Source: Phellopilus nigrolimitatus
Lineage: Eukaryota; Basidiomycota; Agaricomycetes; Hymenochaetales; Hymenochaetaceae
DNA: 64,000 bases
Assembly (NCBI GenBank): GCA_021029095.1
Contig: JAJOHG010000026.1
Span: 124,001 to 188,000 of the forward strand
Direction: 5' to 3'
Position numbers and translations under genes: made by a program. Position 1 is the stretch's first letter. Every line of letters begins with the position of its first letter. Of the stretch, positions 21,950 through 33,266 are shown piece after piece. The notes under the pieces are model-generated. The model was not told the origin of the DNA, did no database searches, and saw only the letters and a program-made list of their open reading frames with translations.

Positions 21950-24690
21950 TTACCAGTGAGAAGGATCTGGCTCGCCGACGTACTCCTCATTTTCAATCGC
22001 GTTTTCAGCGTCCTCGTCCGAGGACCACTCCCCGTCCGAATGAGCACTATCGACAGGAATTTCTAAGGCCGCAAACAGCGCAACTAACGCCGCCGGCGCT
22101 TGCGTGTTCGCGGGCGTTTCTGAGGGCGCGCTCTCTGGACCTAATGGATTAGGCGACGCCGGAGCGGTAGGAACAAGCTCTTCAGTCTCATCCTCATCGT
22201 TGCTGTAGTTGACGATAGGATTCCCATCATTGGTTGGCTGGCTTTCCTGAACCGACTCGAATGAGGGCAGCGTGTCTGCAGTTGGACTCGAGCTTTCTGC
22301 GGTGCTGGCCGCATTTTGAGTTCCAAAGTCCCGTATGCGTTGGGTGGCAGGAGCTGCAGGGGCTGTGATCGATCTTGTCGGAAGAGGAGAGAAAACTCGA
22401 GCGTCCTTTGTTTTCTGAGGAGTGGTAGGAGAGGAAACAATTTCAGAACCGAATGGGCGAGTTTCTGGAGCTGGCGCAGGCTCCATGTTCATGGTTTCAG
22501 GTTCTGACGCGTATGAAGGCAGAAAGTCTGCAGCAATCCAAGGGTCCGTTATCTTCTGCGGGGTGGCAGGGAGAACGACGATCTGAGGGATTGGCGGTTC
22601 TACGATGTGAGAACCGACTTCGATCGCAGATGGGTGCGTCTCTGCGGCTGGCAGAGGCTCCAAGTCCATCGTTTCAGACTGCGTACGTTGAACCGCAGAA
22701 GGTACGAATTCCATTGCCACAGATTGTGTGCGCTGAAGCGCTCGAGGCGCAATGTTAATCTGCGGAAACGCAGGCTCTACGTCCATAACCACGGACTCCG
22801 TGCGCTGTAAAGCGCGATGTCCACTGTTGAACAATGGAAGCGGAGTTGGTAACATTTGCATCTCCTCGTCGACGCTGTAAGCACTTGTGTCCATGTTACT
22901 CATCACCTCATTTCTATTAGCGCCGACGAAGAAAGAAGATGGGTATTGCGGCAAAGGCGGGCTGAGCGCGTCGATCATCATGCTTGTGGCGTCCGGTTCG
23001 CGTTCCGCTTCCGCGGGAAGCATCTCAACCTCCTGGTCGACGCAATACACGAAAGGTATCGCGCTCACGTCTAGCTTCACGTCCTCGGGCACCATACACG
23101 TGGATACGAACTGATCCACTTCGTCCAAGTCCATCTCGGAATCCTGCAGGGAAGCCTGGTAGTCATGATCTTTCTCCTGGGCCGGGGAGGGATGAAGGTC
23201 GTCCTTGATTGGCGGCGTTGATAGTTGACTTCTGCCTATTATCCAAGGAGAGGGCCCGACCGTGGACGAAACGGATGGTAGTGGGGAATCGCCATTGAAA
23301 AGAGTCGAGCTGGCAGAAACTCTTGGGCTGGCGTTACTGTGGGCGAGAGTTTCTGGAGGATTGAAACACATATTTTCGGTGGCTGTTTTCGCCGGCAATA
23401 TGTGGTCTTCATCTCCGTTATCTTCTTTAACGCCCGCAGGTTCACTAGATGATACGATCGGATCAGTGTCCCCTTCGTTCTGCTTGCTCTGGGTAGAAGA
23501 CGAGGCGTCCTCTTCGTTCTCCTCGCTGAGTGGGTACAGGCTGCAGACAAATAACGGAGCAAGTACGGCTTTCAGGCCATCAGGCATAACAATGGATTCA
23601 TTGCAGATGCCGGGGTTTGCGAGCTGGGCCAGGATCTGCTCAAGCGTAGTAGCATCCGCATAGGACGCCAGAGCTGAACCGAATGGCCCATATTGTTTGC
23701 GGTCCTCGGCATCCGAATCCCAGTTATACGCGTACGTACTGCTTATTCGCAAAATCTCCATGAAACCCTCCCCTTCCTTTTTTACCGTCTGCGCGCTCGG
23801 ACGCTTCATTTCTCCCCATTGCGATACGATGCCCGTCGTCGCTAGGTAGACGAGGCCCTCTCCGAGAGTCGTCCGTCCATCCTGCCATACAAGGCACTCT
23901 TCCAGTGCGACCCAGCCGTTCGCGAGCATGATTATGAGCTCGTGCGGCAAGCATGCAGCTGCGAGCTCATAGTCTGCGCGTCCGTGATGGAGCACTGCGC
24001 TACGAGCCGTATGGAACCATGAGTATGCGCGCGTCAGATTGAAGCTTCGGCGGGAGGATTTCGGTTTCTGTGGTTGTGGCTGACGAAGTTCGGGAGAGTC
24101 CGCATTTGACGCTGCTGGTGCCCCGCTTGGTCCTGGCGAGAAAGTGTGTGCGGGCCGCGAGCGACGACGCCGAGGTGGACTGGGAGCCAGAGATGATCGC
24201 CGTGACTCGGCGGGCTTGCACTGGCGAGTGCTCGTACTGCGCGTTGCTCTCCAGCCGCCACGCCTGCCAAGTATCATTTTCTTCAGACGCTTTCCGTCCG
24301 CCCGGGCCTGCTTTTTGTTCTCGAGGGTCTGCCCCTTTATCTTAGGTGCCTTCCTGCGCCAGTGCTGCCGGGAGATGGAGATGTGTAAACGAGATGCACG
24401 CGATGGATGCAGGTGCATAGAGTAGAGCACGTACCTTTAAAGCGTGCGCCTTTTGCTTCATATTTAACCTCCCCTGACGCGTGGACGCGAACTCGTCGGC
24501 GCGCACGCCATCACTTGTTCCGTGGGATTCTATATCGGGTTGCGGTGTCGTGCAGTTGCGTAGGGCCGTCGGCATCATCGAGGCGAGCATTCCTAGGATG
24601 CTCCCGAATATCGAGGGCCGTGTCGGCTGTGGACGGACATGGGTGAGCACTGCGCGCAAAGCGTTCTGCGTTCCTGAAGAGACTCACCAT
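21950..24690 (-). CDS. Family W protein 1, unknown function
   Basis: No known family is recognised. Three coding exons are read: 24690-24688 (the ATG alone), 24626-24435 and 24364-21950, for 869 residues. The second exon has a hydrophobic FGSILGMLASMM stretch and ends in KQKAHALK. The third begins with a basic region (HWRRKAPKIKGQ). The core follows, at roughly residues 190-370: RAYSWFHTARSAVLHHGRAD, HELIIMLANGWVALEECLVW, DGRTTLGEGLVYLATT, RPSAQTVKKEGEGFMEILR and YGPFGSALASYADATTLEQI. The C-terminal half is acidic and disordered, with a short repeat RALQRTES-type motif followed by MDxEP three times. Close paralogue: 38197-40726. More distant: 46798-48328. Exon pattern and promoter blocks are shared with the former. 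The start is chosen because both close paralogues have ATG followed at once by a GT donor. Confidence 0.7.
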
Positions 24691-24720
24691 TGTGCAGGGC
24701 ATCGCGTCTGTTGAGTTTTG

Positions 24721-24825
24721 GAAATGCGTGTGGCTGAATGTAGCTGAATGCCGGATGCGCGGATAGATGGAAATGCAGTCACTGTGGTTGAATGTGGCTG
24801 AGAATGCTGGATACGCGGATAGATG
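24721..24825 (-). promoter_or_regulatory. Duplicated block in family W promoter
   Basis: Two tandem, slightly diverged copies (24721-24769 and 24770-24825) lie directly upstream of the start at 24690. Each holds GGCTGAATGT-like and GCGGATAGATG motifs. A single related block (CATCTAGCATTCAGCCACATT) precedes the start of the paralogue at 38197, together with a shared CACCGCTCCTATACGC further out. This suggests a conserved, locally duplicated control element. Confidence 0.5.
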
Positions 24826-26617
24826 GCGTATAGGAGCGGTGTTGGGTGACGAGATGTTCGTTGTCGGAAAGCAAGAGCGTCGTCGGGATGTCTGTGTCTT
24901 TATGTCTCGCTAAACGTATGATGTTGGCCTGAGCCACCATCCACCTGTTTCCCTTGTTGTATTTCCAGAAAAATACAGCGCATTATGTAATCAAATCCTT
25001 TTGTTTCGAAAAAATGCTTCCGTTGTTCCGATTTTCCCTTTTCGGCTCGAATTGGACCTGCTGATCAGTTTTATCTTATCGGATGTCGCGCCTCGTGTGT
25101 GGCTGCGAATTCTTTAAAGGCGCTTGCTTCCGTTGAGCGCTGAGTGGCAAATACTTCTTTTTCATTTCTTTTTTTCTGGAGGTTTCTCTCGGACAGCTGG
25201 GCTGTGACTCATCTCGTCAATACCCCTGAGACGGACTTTAGAGAATGGGGAGACCAGAGTTCTGTGCTGGAAATGCTACGCTTTCGTCGACAACTACTGG
25301 ATTAAAGTGTGGCCTCCACAATCCCTTTTTTTCATTTCCACGATACGGGGGCATGCAAACATCTTCGCGAAGAGAAATGGAGTATGACTTGGTGCGCTTT
25401 GTCTTAGGGCTCCGCACCTCATCGTTTGAATATGGGTCGTAACTGTGCCGCCGGGGCACAGATCGTATTCCGAATCCGCAACCTCAACGAGGTATCTCCT
25501 ACCCGCGACACAGCAGTAAGCTTCTTTCTTTTTCTTTCGAAGCCAGAAAGTACTAACAAAGCTGGACGCGCTCAGCTTGCGTATCCCTCAGGCGCTCCTA
25601 TTTCTCGAGAACAGGCGAGAGCGCCCCACCAGGACCGTAATATGGATACGCGCCGCATCATGCGACCTGTGTCTTTGATTCCCTTTGCTCGATACGGTAC
25701 GGCCGTGGTCCGTGGATACGGGCACGGTGCGTGTGGAAGAGCCCTGCTCTGCCCACTCGCACTCACTACCGAAGCCGCCTGTCCCTTCCAGACCTCACTG
25801 TATTCAGGGAGAGAGGACCAAGGACCGAAGGACGGCCTGCGCCCGCTTTGCAGGCGCCGTGTGCCGTCCGCGGAGGCTTGCGTTGCGCCGCGTCGTCGTC
25901 GTGGCATATTGGTCATTTCTTGCCGACGCCCCGGCAGGACAAGCGCGCGCGCTCCTGCCTAGGTCTGGGGCGCAGGCGCAGGCGCGCGCCGTAAGCTGCG
26001 CTCTCGCATGCGGAGTATCTACGTGCTGTGCTGTGCTGTGCTGCGGCGGGGTGGTCGTACGTAGCTGTGCGCGCGCGCGGAACGCCGCCGGAGCTCTCAC
26101 GTCGGACGCTGGTAGTAGTAGTAGTATTCGGTCCCGCGCAGACACCCGCGTCGAGTCCGGCCGGGAACGTGAGCGGAGGGGCGCGCGTACGGGGGACGGG
26201 GAGCGGGGCCGGGCGACGGGCGACGTAGGGGGAGGAAGATGGCGCGGACGCTGCGACGCGTACAGTCCCGTACCCCGGGGGGAATGAGACAGATGGATGT
26301 GCAACGGGCTGCTATTTTATTTTATTTTATTTTATTATTTACAAGTATAGAGACAGGCCTTGTTATTTCCACTCGATAACGACAAGAAAGACAAAGGAAA
26401 GGAAAGGAAAGGAAAAAGAAAAGGAAAGGGAAAGGAAAAGGACGGTATCGCTTAGACGTGACTATTACTCGGCGCAAAGCCGCAGCTACTACATTTCCAG
26501 ATACACACAACACACACAACAACAACGACGACAACAACGTTTTACCATCATCCTGCGCGCTCCAGTTCGCGCCCGCTCCTCCTCAAGAGAATAAATAAAC
26601 ACACGCACACGCGCGCA
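24826..26617. other. Intergenic; GC-rich island and simple repeats
   Basis: Frames on plus 25426-26287 overlap in several registers with CpG-rich composition and are probably shadows. At 26313-26336 lies a TTTTA repeat, and at 26383-26442 a purine tract of GAAAG units on the plus strand. The right part is the 3' flank of the first DUF6534 gene. Confidence 0.4.
26383..26442. repeat. Purine (GGAAA) tract
   Basis: About 60 bases are almost pure A and G, built from GGAAA-like units, 3' of the DUF6534 gene on the minus strand. It reads as a pyrimidine tract in that transcript's direction. Confidence 0.7.
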
Positions 26618-28305
26618 TCAGTACGCCCCGCCGTACCGCGCGCGCGCGCCGGCCTTCTCGTCGAGCGTCGACGCGACCGACGGCGCGGACGCGTACGCGG
26701 GCACGCCCGCGGAGCCGTCCGCGTCGAGGCGCACGGCGACGTCCTGCGCGACGGTGATGCGCACCTGCGTCGCGGTGCCGCCGCCGCCGCCACCGGGGCT
26801 CTGTTTCGTCCCGCCGATGGTCTGCGGGTGGGCGTGGTCAGCGAAAGGGAAAGGCAGGGAGGGGAAAGGGTGATGGGAAAAAAGGGGGGAGGGGACGCAC
26901 GGTGAGGTGGAACCCCTGGAAGCTGTTCTCGACTGGCGGGCTGAGGGGCGGCGCGCGCGCGTTGAGCGTCTGTGTGGCGGGGGTTCGGGTGAGCGGCGCG
27001 GCGCGTCTGTGCGGGTGAGGTTCAGGGAGGGATACGTACGGACATGAGGGTCGTGCTGTGCGCGCGGGGGGCGGCGTGTGTCAGCATGGGAACGGAGAGA
27101 AGGAGAGGGAGAAACGGACGCACGTGTACAGCCGGCCGATCGGCAGCGCGAACATGTAGTGCAGGTTGTTGTTCGGGAGGTGCACCTGTGCGTGTGTCAG
27201 TACGCTGTGCTCAGTCCAGGACCGTGTAGAGCGTAGAGGGGGGCGGTACGCACGAGGAAGACGAGGTCGAGGATCTGCGATGGGGCGGGGGGCGTCAGCG
27301 GCTGCAGCAGCGGGTGAGAATGGAGGGGGAGGGGGAAAGGACGTACGCAGACGGCGGCGACGAGCGCGCCGGACTCGAGCGTCAGGCGGCACAGCCGGTT
27401 CACGAGCGTCTCGCTCTCTGTGCGGCGCGCTTCCGCGTCAGCTAAATAAATAAATAAAAAAAAGGAAGGACGGGGGACGGGGACGCACTGTCGCGGTTCT
27501 GGCTGAGGAGGTACAGCAGCGCCAGCCTGTGCAGCGCACCCGTTAGGCAAATGAACAATGAACACTGGGAGGGCACGGAGACAACTCACGCGATGCCCGC
27601 GGAGCTCGCGACGCTCGCGGCGAGCCACGCGTCCGCGAGCGGGACGATGGCGACGTGCGCGGCTGCGGCGTCGCCGGCGGCGACGGAGACGGTCTTGAGC
27701 CCGCGCGCGGCGGCGGCGCACCCGAGCGCGGCCTGCGCGGCGGCGAGGAGCGCGAGGAGCGCGGCGGGGAGGCGCGCGCCGGAGAGCCGCGCGATGCGCC
27801 GGGTGAGGAAGAGCTGGATGGGGAGGGAGATGCTGGGGGAGGTGAGCAAAACAGCAAAAAAGCAAAAAGAATGGGGGAAGAGGAGGGAGGGGGAGGGAGG
27901 GGGAAGGGGGACGCACAGCGCGTTGGAGACGGGGAGGGAGGCGTACTCCCACGGGGCGGAGGCGAGCGCGGCGGGGCGCGTGAAGTTGGACACGACGTAG
28001 TGCCAGAGCAGCGCGACGGCGCTCGTGGACTGGAACGTGTCGACGGCGTACGCCCATGCGACGAGCGCGCTGGCGGGGGGCGTCCGATCGATCGATCAGC
28101 TCGTCCGGACATTCGTGAAGGAGAGGGAAGGAGAGGGGGGGACGCACAGGAGCGGCCAGGCGTCGCGGCGCGGGGCGAGGACGTAGTGCACGAGCTGCAT
28201 GATGCACACGCCGCACACGAACGCGTTGACGGTGACGCCCGCGAGGAGCGGCCCGACGAGCAGGCGGAAGCTGACCGTGCCCGCGGAGACGGGCGTCGCG
28301 GACAT
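26618..28305 (-). CDS. DUF6534 multi-helix membrane protein 1
   Basis: DUF6534 proteins are abundant in Agaricomycetes, have about seven membrane helices and no established function. Seen in order are MSATPVSAGTVSFRLLVGPL, a first helix AGVTVNAFVCGVCIMQLVHY, NFTRPAALASAPWEYASLPV, the helix block LLALLAAAQAALGCAAAARG, HVAIVPLADAWLAASVASSA, RLCRLTLESGALVAAVC, NNNLHYMFALPIGRLY and LNARA. The tail ends in AGARARYGGAY at 26618 and contains TQVRITVAQDVAVRLDADG. At least seven introns are needed. They are G-rich on the plus strand, so pyrimidine-rich in the transcript. The start at 28305 follows a proline-rich stretch that I treat as leader. It lies head-to-tail with a second DUF6534 gene. Confidence 0.75.
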
Positions 28306-28884
28306 TTGCGGGGGGGGGGGGGGCGGTTTGGGCGGAGGGGAGGGGAGGAGAAGGAGGGAGAAGGAGGGGGCGGACGAGCGATCGAGGAGCTGATGCGTGT
28401 GCACGAGCGCGGGTTATGAGGCGCCCCGCGGCGCGCCGGCCTAGCCGCAAGCGGCAACGCCGGGCTTCGCCGCCCCCGGCCCCGCGCACGCTAATCGCTT
28501 ATCGTGATCTGCAGAACAAGGCCTTCCGCTTCCGGCGCGCCCCTGCGTGCCTCGCGTCGCGAGGGGGCGAACCTTGGTCCGAGGTGCGGGGCGGGAGGCA
28601 GGCGCTGACGCGCTCTTCGTGACGCCGTCCGTCCGTCCGTCCGACGAGCGGACCGCGGAATGCAGAGCAGAGCGAACAGAGCAGCGTAGATGATATCCAG
28701 AGAGACGCCATTTATACGTATGTATGTATGTACACGAAAAAAAAGAAAAAACATCGAGCATCCGTTTTCTACATTTTTTGGTTTGGTATGTAAAGTAAGC
28801 TAAGCCAAGAAAAAACAAAAGACAAAAAAGGGGGGAGGGTATGGGCCCGAGAAAAGATAGCACGGCCGGATTACGGTCAAGTGC
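28306..28884. other. Spacer between tandem DUF6534 genes
   Basis: This contains a run of 12 or more G at about 28311-28322 just upstream of the first gene's start, plus AT-rich and poly-A stretches near 28735-28830. No additional gene is supported. Confidence 0.4.
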
Positions 28885-30647
28885 TCAGTACGCGCCCCCG
28901 CCCTCCCACTTCCCCATCCCCTCCACCTCGCCCTCGCCCTCGCCCTCCACCGGCGTCAGGGACGTGAAGCGCGGGCTGCCCGCGCGCTTCTCCTCCTCCT
29001 CCCGCGCGCGCTCGCGGTCCCACGGCGACGCCGCCTCCGTGTCCGCGTCCGAGTCGGAGTGCGCGGCGTCCATGCGCACGTCGACGGCCTGCGCGATCGT
29101 GATGCGCACCGGGTGCGTGCGCTTTGAGGTGGTTGAGGTGAGGGCCTGCGCCGGGGGAGGGGGGGAGGGGGGTTAGTTTTTTTCTTTTTTTCTTTTTTTT
29201 TTTAGAAGGGAGAAGGGAGGGGGACGCACGCCGAGGCTGATGCCCTGGCCCTGCCCCTGCCGCGAGGGCGTGCTGTTGTCGCCTTCGAGCGAGCGCCGCA
29301 GGCTCTCGCGCTCGTTGAGCGTCTGGCGGCGCGCACGCGCGCGTCAGCGCCTTCGTGTTAAATATTAGATATGGGGGGATGAGGGTACGTACGGAGAGGA
29401 GGGTGTTGCTGTGTGCGGATGCGGACGCGGAGATGAGATTTAGAGGAATTAGATGAGGAGGGAGGGGGGGGGGGGGGGACGCACGTGTAGAGCCGCCCGA
29501 CGGGCAGCGCGAACATGTAGTGCAGGTTGTTGTTCGGCGTCGTTGTCTGCGCGCGCGCGGTAGCGTGTGCCCGCTATTCGTGAGCATAGATGTAGGCGGA
29601 AGCGGAAGAAGGGACGGACGTACGAGGAAGATGAGGTCGAGCAGCTGTGCGGGGGGGGGGGGGGGGGGCGTCAGCAGCTGCTGCTTTGGGCACGGAGGAG
29701 AGAAGGAGAGGGGGCGCACGCAGAGGAAGGTGACGGGCACGGCGGCCTCGACGGTCACGCGGCAGATGCGGGAGATGACCGAGTCGGTGCCTGTCACGCA
29801 GATGAGCGCGCTGTATGCGCAGGAGAGAAGAGACGGGAGACGGGGGACGCACGCTCGAAGCCCGTGCGGCTCTTGTTGAGGTAGTACATCAGGAGCACGC
29901 TGTTTCCTCTCGGCGCGTCAGAAAAAAACGCGTCCATAGTATACTAGTCTGCAGACCGGCGGGAGACGACGCACGTGATGCTCATGTCGCACGCGACGCT
30001 CGCGGCGAGCCACGCGTCCGCGAGGGGGACGATGGCGACGTGCGCGGCGAGCGCGGTCGAGCGCAGCCCGCCGGCGGCGGCGGCGCACCCGAGCGCGGCC
30101 TGCGCGAGCGAGAGCGCGGAGAGGAAGGCGAAGAGCGTGCGCGAGCGCGCGAAGCGCATGATGCGCCAGGCCATGAAGTGCTGGATCGGGAGGGTCGTGC
30201 TGAGGGCGGGCCCGTCAGTGTTTTTATTTATTTATTTGGATTTGGGGGGAGGGGGGATGGGGCACGCACAGCGCGTTGAAGATGGGGAGCGTGGCGTACT
30301 CCCAGGGCCCCGAGGCGAGGGCGGCGGGGTTGGTGAAGTTGGCGACGACGTAGTGCCAGAGCATGGCCACGGAGCTGGCGACCTGGAAGACGTCGATGGA
30401 GAAGACCCACGCGAGGAGGGCGCTGGCGGGTTGAGACTAAGGTGAGTATGGTATGTGCGAGGTTAGAGGAGAGAGACGGGACGGACACGAGCTTCCAGCT
30501 GTCGCGGTGGCGGCCGAGGAAGTACTCGACGAGCTGCATGATGCAGATGCCGAAGACGAAGGCGTTGACGACGACGCCGATGAGCAGCGGCCCGACGAGC
30601 AGCTCGAAGCTCGCGGGGCCGGCGGCGGGGCCGGATGCTGTGGACAT
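28885..30647 (-). CDS. DUF6534 multi-helix membrane protein 2
   Basis: The start at 30647 reads MSTASGPAAGPASFELLVGP, then helix LLIGVVVNAFVFGICIMQLVEY and FLGRHRDSWKL. Later exons give WVFSIDVFQVASSVAMLWHY, NFTNPAALASGPWEYATLPI, QHFMAWRIMRFARSRTLFAFL, SLAQAALGCAAAAGGLRS, AAHVAIVPLADAWLAASVAC, ICRVTVEAAVPVTFLC, LHYMFALPVGRLY and LNERESLRRS. The cytosolic tail has QAVDVRMDAAHSDSDAD and ends KWEGGGAY at 28885. This ending resembles that of gene 1 (GGAY), which supports tandem duplication. Several homopolymer runs of G lie in its introns (for example 29467-29478 and 29651-29667). Confidence 0.8.
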
Positions 30648-33266
30648 GGTGCTTGTGCTTGTGGGTTGGGTGGAGAGGGAGGGGAAGGGGAAGGGGAAGA
30701 GGAGGAGGAAGGGGAGGAGGAGGAAGAAAAAGAGAGAGAGAAGAGAAAGGAAGATGATTAGAGGGGCCAGCTGGGATGGGGCTTCCTGCCAATGCCAATG
30801 GCATCCGCACCCGCGCTTGGCGGCCGTGGTAGTCAATGCACCTTCCCATCGAGCACAAGGGATCGCCGCCATTTGCGTTAGGGTGCGCCCGCGCCCGTTG
30901 CAGAACAACGCCTTCCGCTTCCGGATAGGCCTTGTACTCGCCCCGAAGCGTCCATATGTCTTGCTCGTGCTCCGAGTCGACTGCACTGAGCAGGACATGG
31001 TGTACGCTTGCGGACGGCTGCGGTGATGGTTGATGGCCGTGGTAAGAAAAGACGCTGTGGCGGCGGCGGCGGCGCCGCGCCCGCGATCGACGATATTCGG
31101 ATCCGCGCTGAGCGGCGCGGAAGCAAATCCTTAAATAGCCGTAGACACGTATGTATAGACCCGTCACACCGTCACTTCGGGCGCTCAGGGGCCGCAGAGA
31201 AGAGCAGAGCAGGGCCGTCGGCCGCCACGAGGGAGAACGAACGCGAACGCGAAGAAGCGGGCTGTTCTTGTTCTTGTCTTGTTCGCTGCAGCGCGCCCGG
31301 CTCTTCCCCCCGCGGACGCGCCCAGTCTGCGGTGCGCGCGGCGCAGCGAGGGCGCGCGCTGTGTACGGGAAGTGCGCGCGAACGCGGTGCTGCTGTGGGC
31401 ACATACGTGCCTGGCTGGCTGGGCGCGAGCGCATGTCCCCGCCGCTCATCGTAAATAAGGACAGCGAGGCGCGCGCGCAGCTTTGGACCGCCGTTCGTGT
31501 CCGCGCTCCTCGAGACAAGGTGCCTCGGCGGGCGGACGGGCGGGCGGCGTGTGTTGCAGATGCTCAAGAGGACAAAGAAGGAGGGAGCGAGCTGGTCGTT
31601 CGTGGGGCCGTAATTCGGTGCGCGCGCCGCTCCTTTCGTTCTCTCCGATATATGACTGGCGACTGGTTCCCCAGTGTAAAAAAAGCGAAGAGCGCTGCGG
31701 TCGATCGAGGAACGGATGGGTTCGGTCGAGGAGTGGGTTGCGGAGGACCCCGTGTGTGTGTCTCGTGACCCGCGTCGCGCTCGACGCTGAGGAAGAGGAA
31801 GAACTCCAACACGTCCATGTCCCGGAGCGAAAAGAAGGCGTGGCTCTCGAGGACCGTGACCGTGACCGCGGTCCGTGGCTGCAGACCCCTTCCGTCCCCT
31901 TTTTTTTTCGCACGCGACACTCGTGGCGCGGCCTCTCGGGACGGGACTAAGCGTCGCGTCTTGGCGCGGGCGGGGGGCGTGGGGACGCGCGCGGCTCTGG
32001 CGCGCTCGTCCTGGCGGGAGAGCCTGCGCTGTCTGCTTGTGACACACGCAGGGCTCTTTTTTTTTTTTGCGCCGCTGTCTCTTCTGAGTGTGTGCGGCGG
32101 GCTTTGCACAGACGAGAAACGGCAGAAGGCCGTGGAAGAGCCCCCCCCCCCCCCCGAGACGTAGATGTAGCGTAATTATTAACAGACGCGCCCCCGGCCG
32201 GAACGACCCATAGCGTATTATACTATTAAAATGGTGCTTGCACGAGGGGGAGCCATAATATTACATTATAATGTACATATTCCAGCATGGCGCGTGTGCC
32301 CGGATGACGAGATACACGTGTAGATATAGTACATATGCGTCTCTCCGCAGATGAAAGAAAAAAAAAACGCGGTATGTATGTACACAGGCCGTTTGCCTTT
32401 TTGGCGAGCTTTGGCGCGTGGCCTGCACGCTGCAGCGTGCGCGCGCTAGTGTAATCGGCGTTACGTGGCCCGTTGTGGTGTGCGTGTGCGTGCGTGGCTG
32501 CTTTTGCAAACGCGGTGTGTGCGTGCACGGCGTGCGTTGTGTGGATTGGCCTTTGTGTATGTATGTGGCTTGCAGCGCTGGGTCTTGGGAGACGCGCAGC
32601 ACGGACGGACGGACGGACGGACGGACCTGGCTCGAGAGTCGAGAGTCGCTTGCCCGCCTGCGTCGGCCTGCCTCGCTCGCAGACACGTACGCATGCGTGC
32701 ACGCGTGGCAGCGTGGCAGCCCCTTTTTTTCGCCGGCTCCTGCGTCGCGGCGTCACATGCTGTGACTGGCGCCGTCCGTCGTGGTATTTCCTGGGTGGTT
32801 CGGTTTCTATAAGCTCACGGAGTGGCCTTAATCTTACCTTTAACATATCATGTGGATCGAGTAGACATGTTGTCCAACGAGCCATTTGCAAGATGTCCTA
32901 CCAAAGAAAGGGAAGCCGCAACACGCGCCCCGTGTATAAATTTAATAAATGGGCTACGCGGTAAATACGAGGGTATGAAACAAAACACAACCGAAGCGTT
33001 CTTATGGAAAGGGAACAACACGTCTGGTTGCGGGGTGGGATTCAGAGTCCGCCGCGAAACACGTAAGCCAAACCTTGTCCGGACGCGTTTTTGCACCTGT
33101 CCCACGCATACAGCGCCTCCTCTCCTCCGTGCATACACTCCTCTCCCTCCGTCCTCCTCCATCCTCCATCCTCTCCTCCCTCTTCCTCCTCCATCCTCGA
33201 CATGTGCTTTGCCCTCTGACGCTTCAGACCCACCTACGACACGCGCCCTAATACATACATCACACG
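30648..33266. other. Long GC-rich intergenic region
   Basis: Long open frames on all six strands are GC-driven shadows (for example minus 31172-32047 and plus 32822 onward before 33267). Purine runs at 30675-30750 and an ACGG tetranucleotide repeat at 32601-32626 are present, with poly-C at about 32141-32155. The left part should be the promoter of DUF6534 gene 2 and the right part that of the Rua1-like gene. Confidence 0.45.
32601..32626. repeat. ACGG microsatellite
   Basis: Six and a half perfect copies of ACGG lie in the intergenic region upstream of the Rua1-like gene. Confidence 0.85.

Noticed and set aside
27197..28489. 430-codon minus-strand frame across DUF6534 gene 1
   Set aside because: It reads through introns in the wrong frame with Arg/Pro-rich low complexity; the true exons lie in other frames.
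31172..32891. Several long frames in the 31-33 kb GC-rich region
   Set aside because: Many overlapping frames on both strands with Arg/Ala/Pro bias and no motif. Typical of CpG-rich non-coding DNA.
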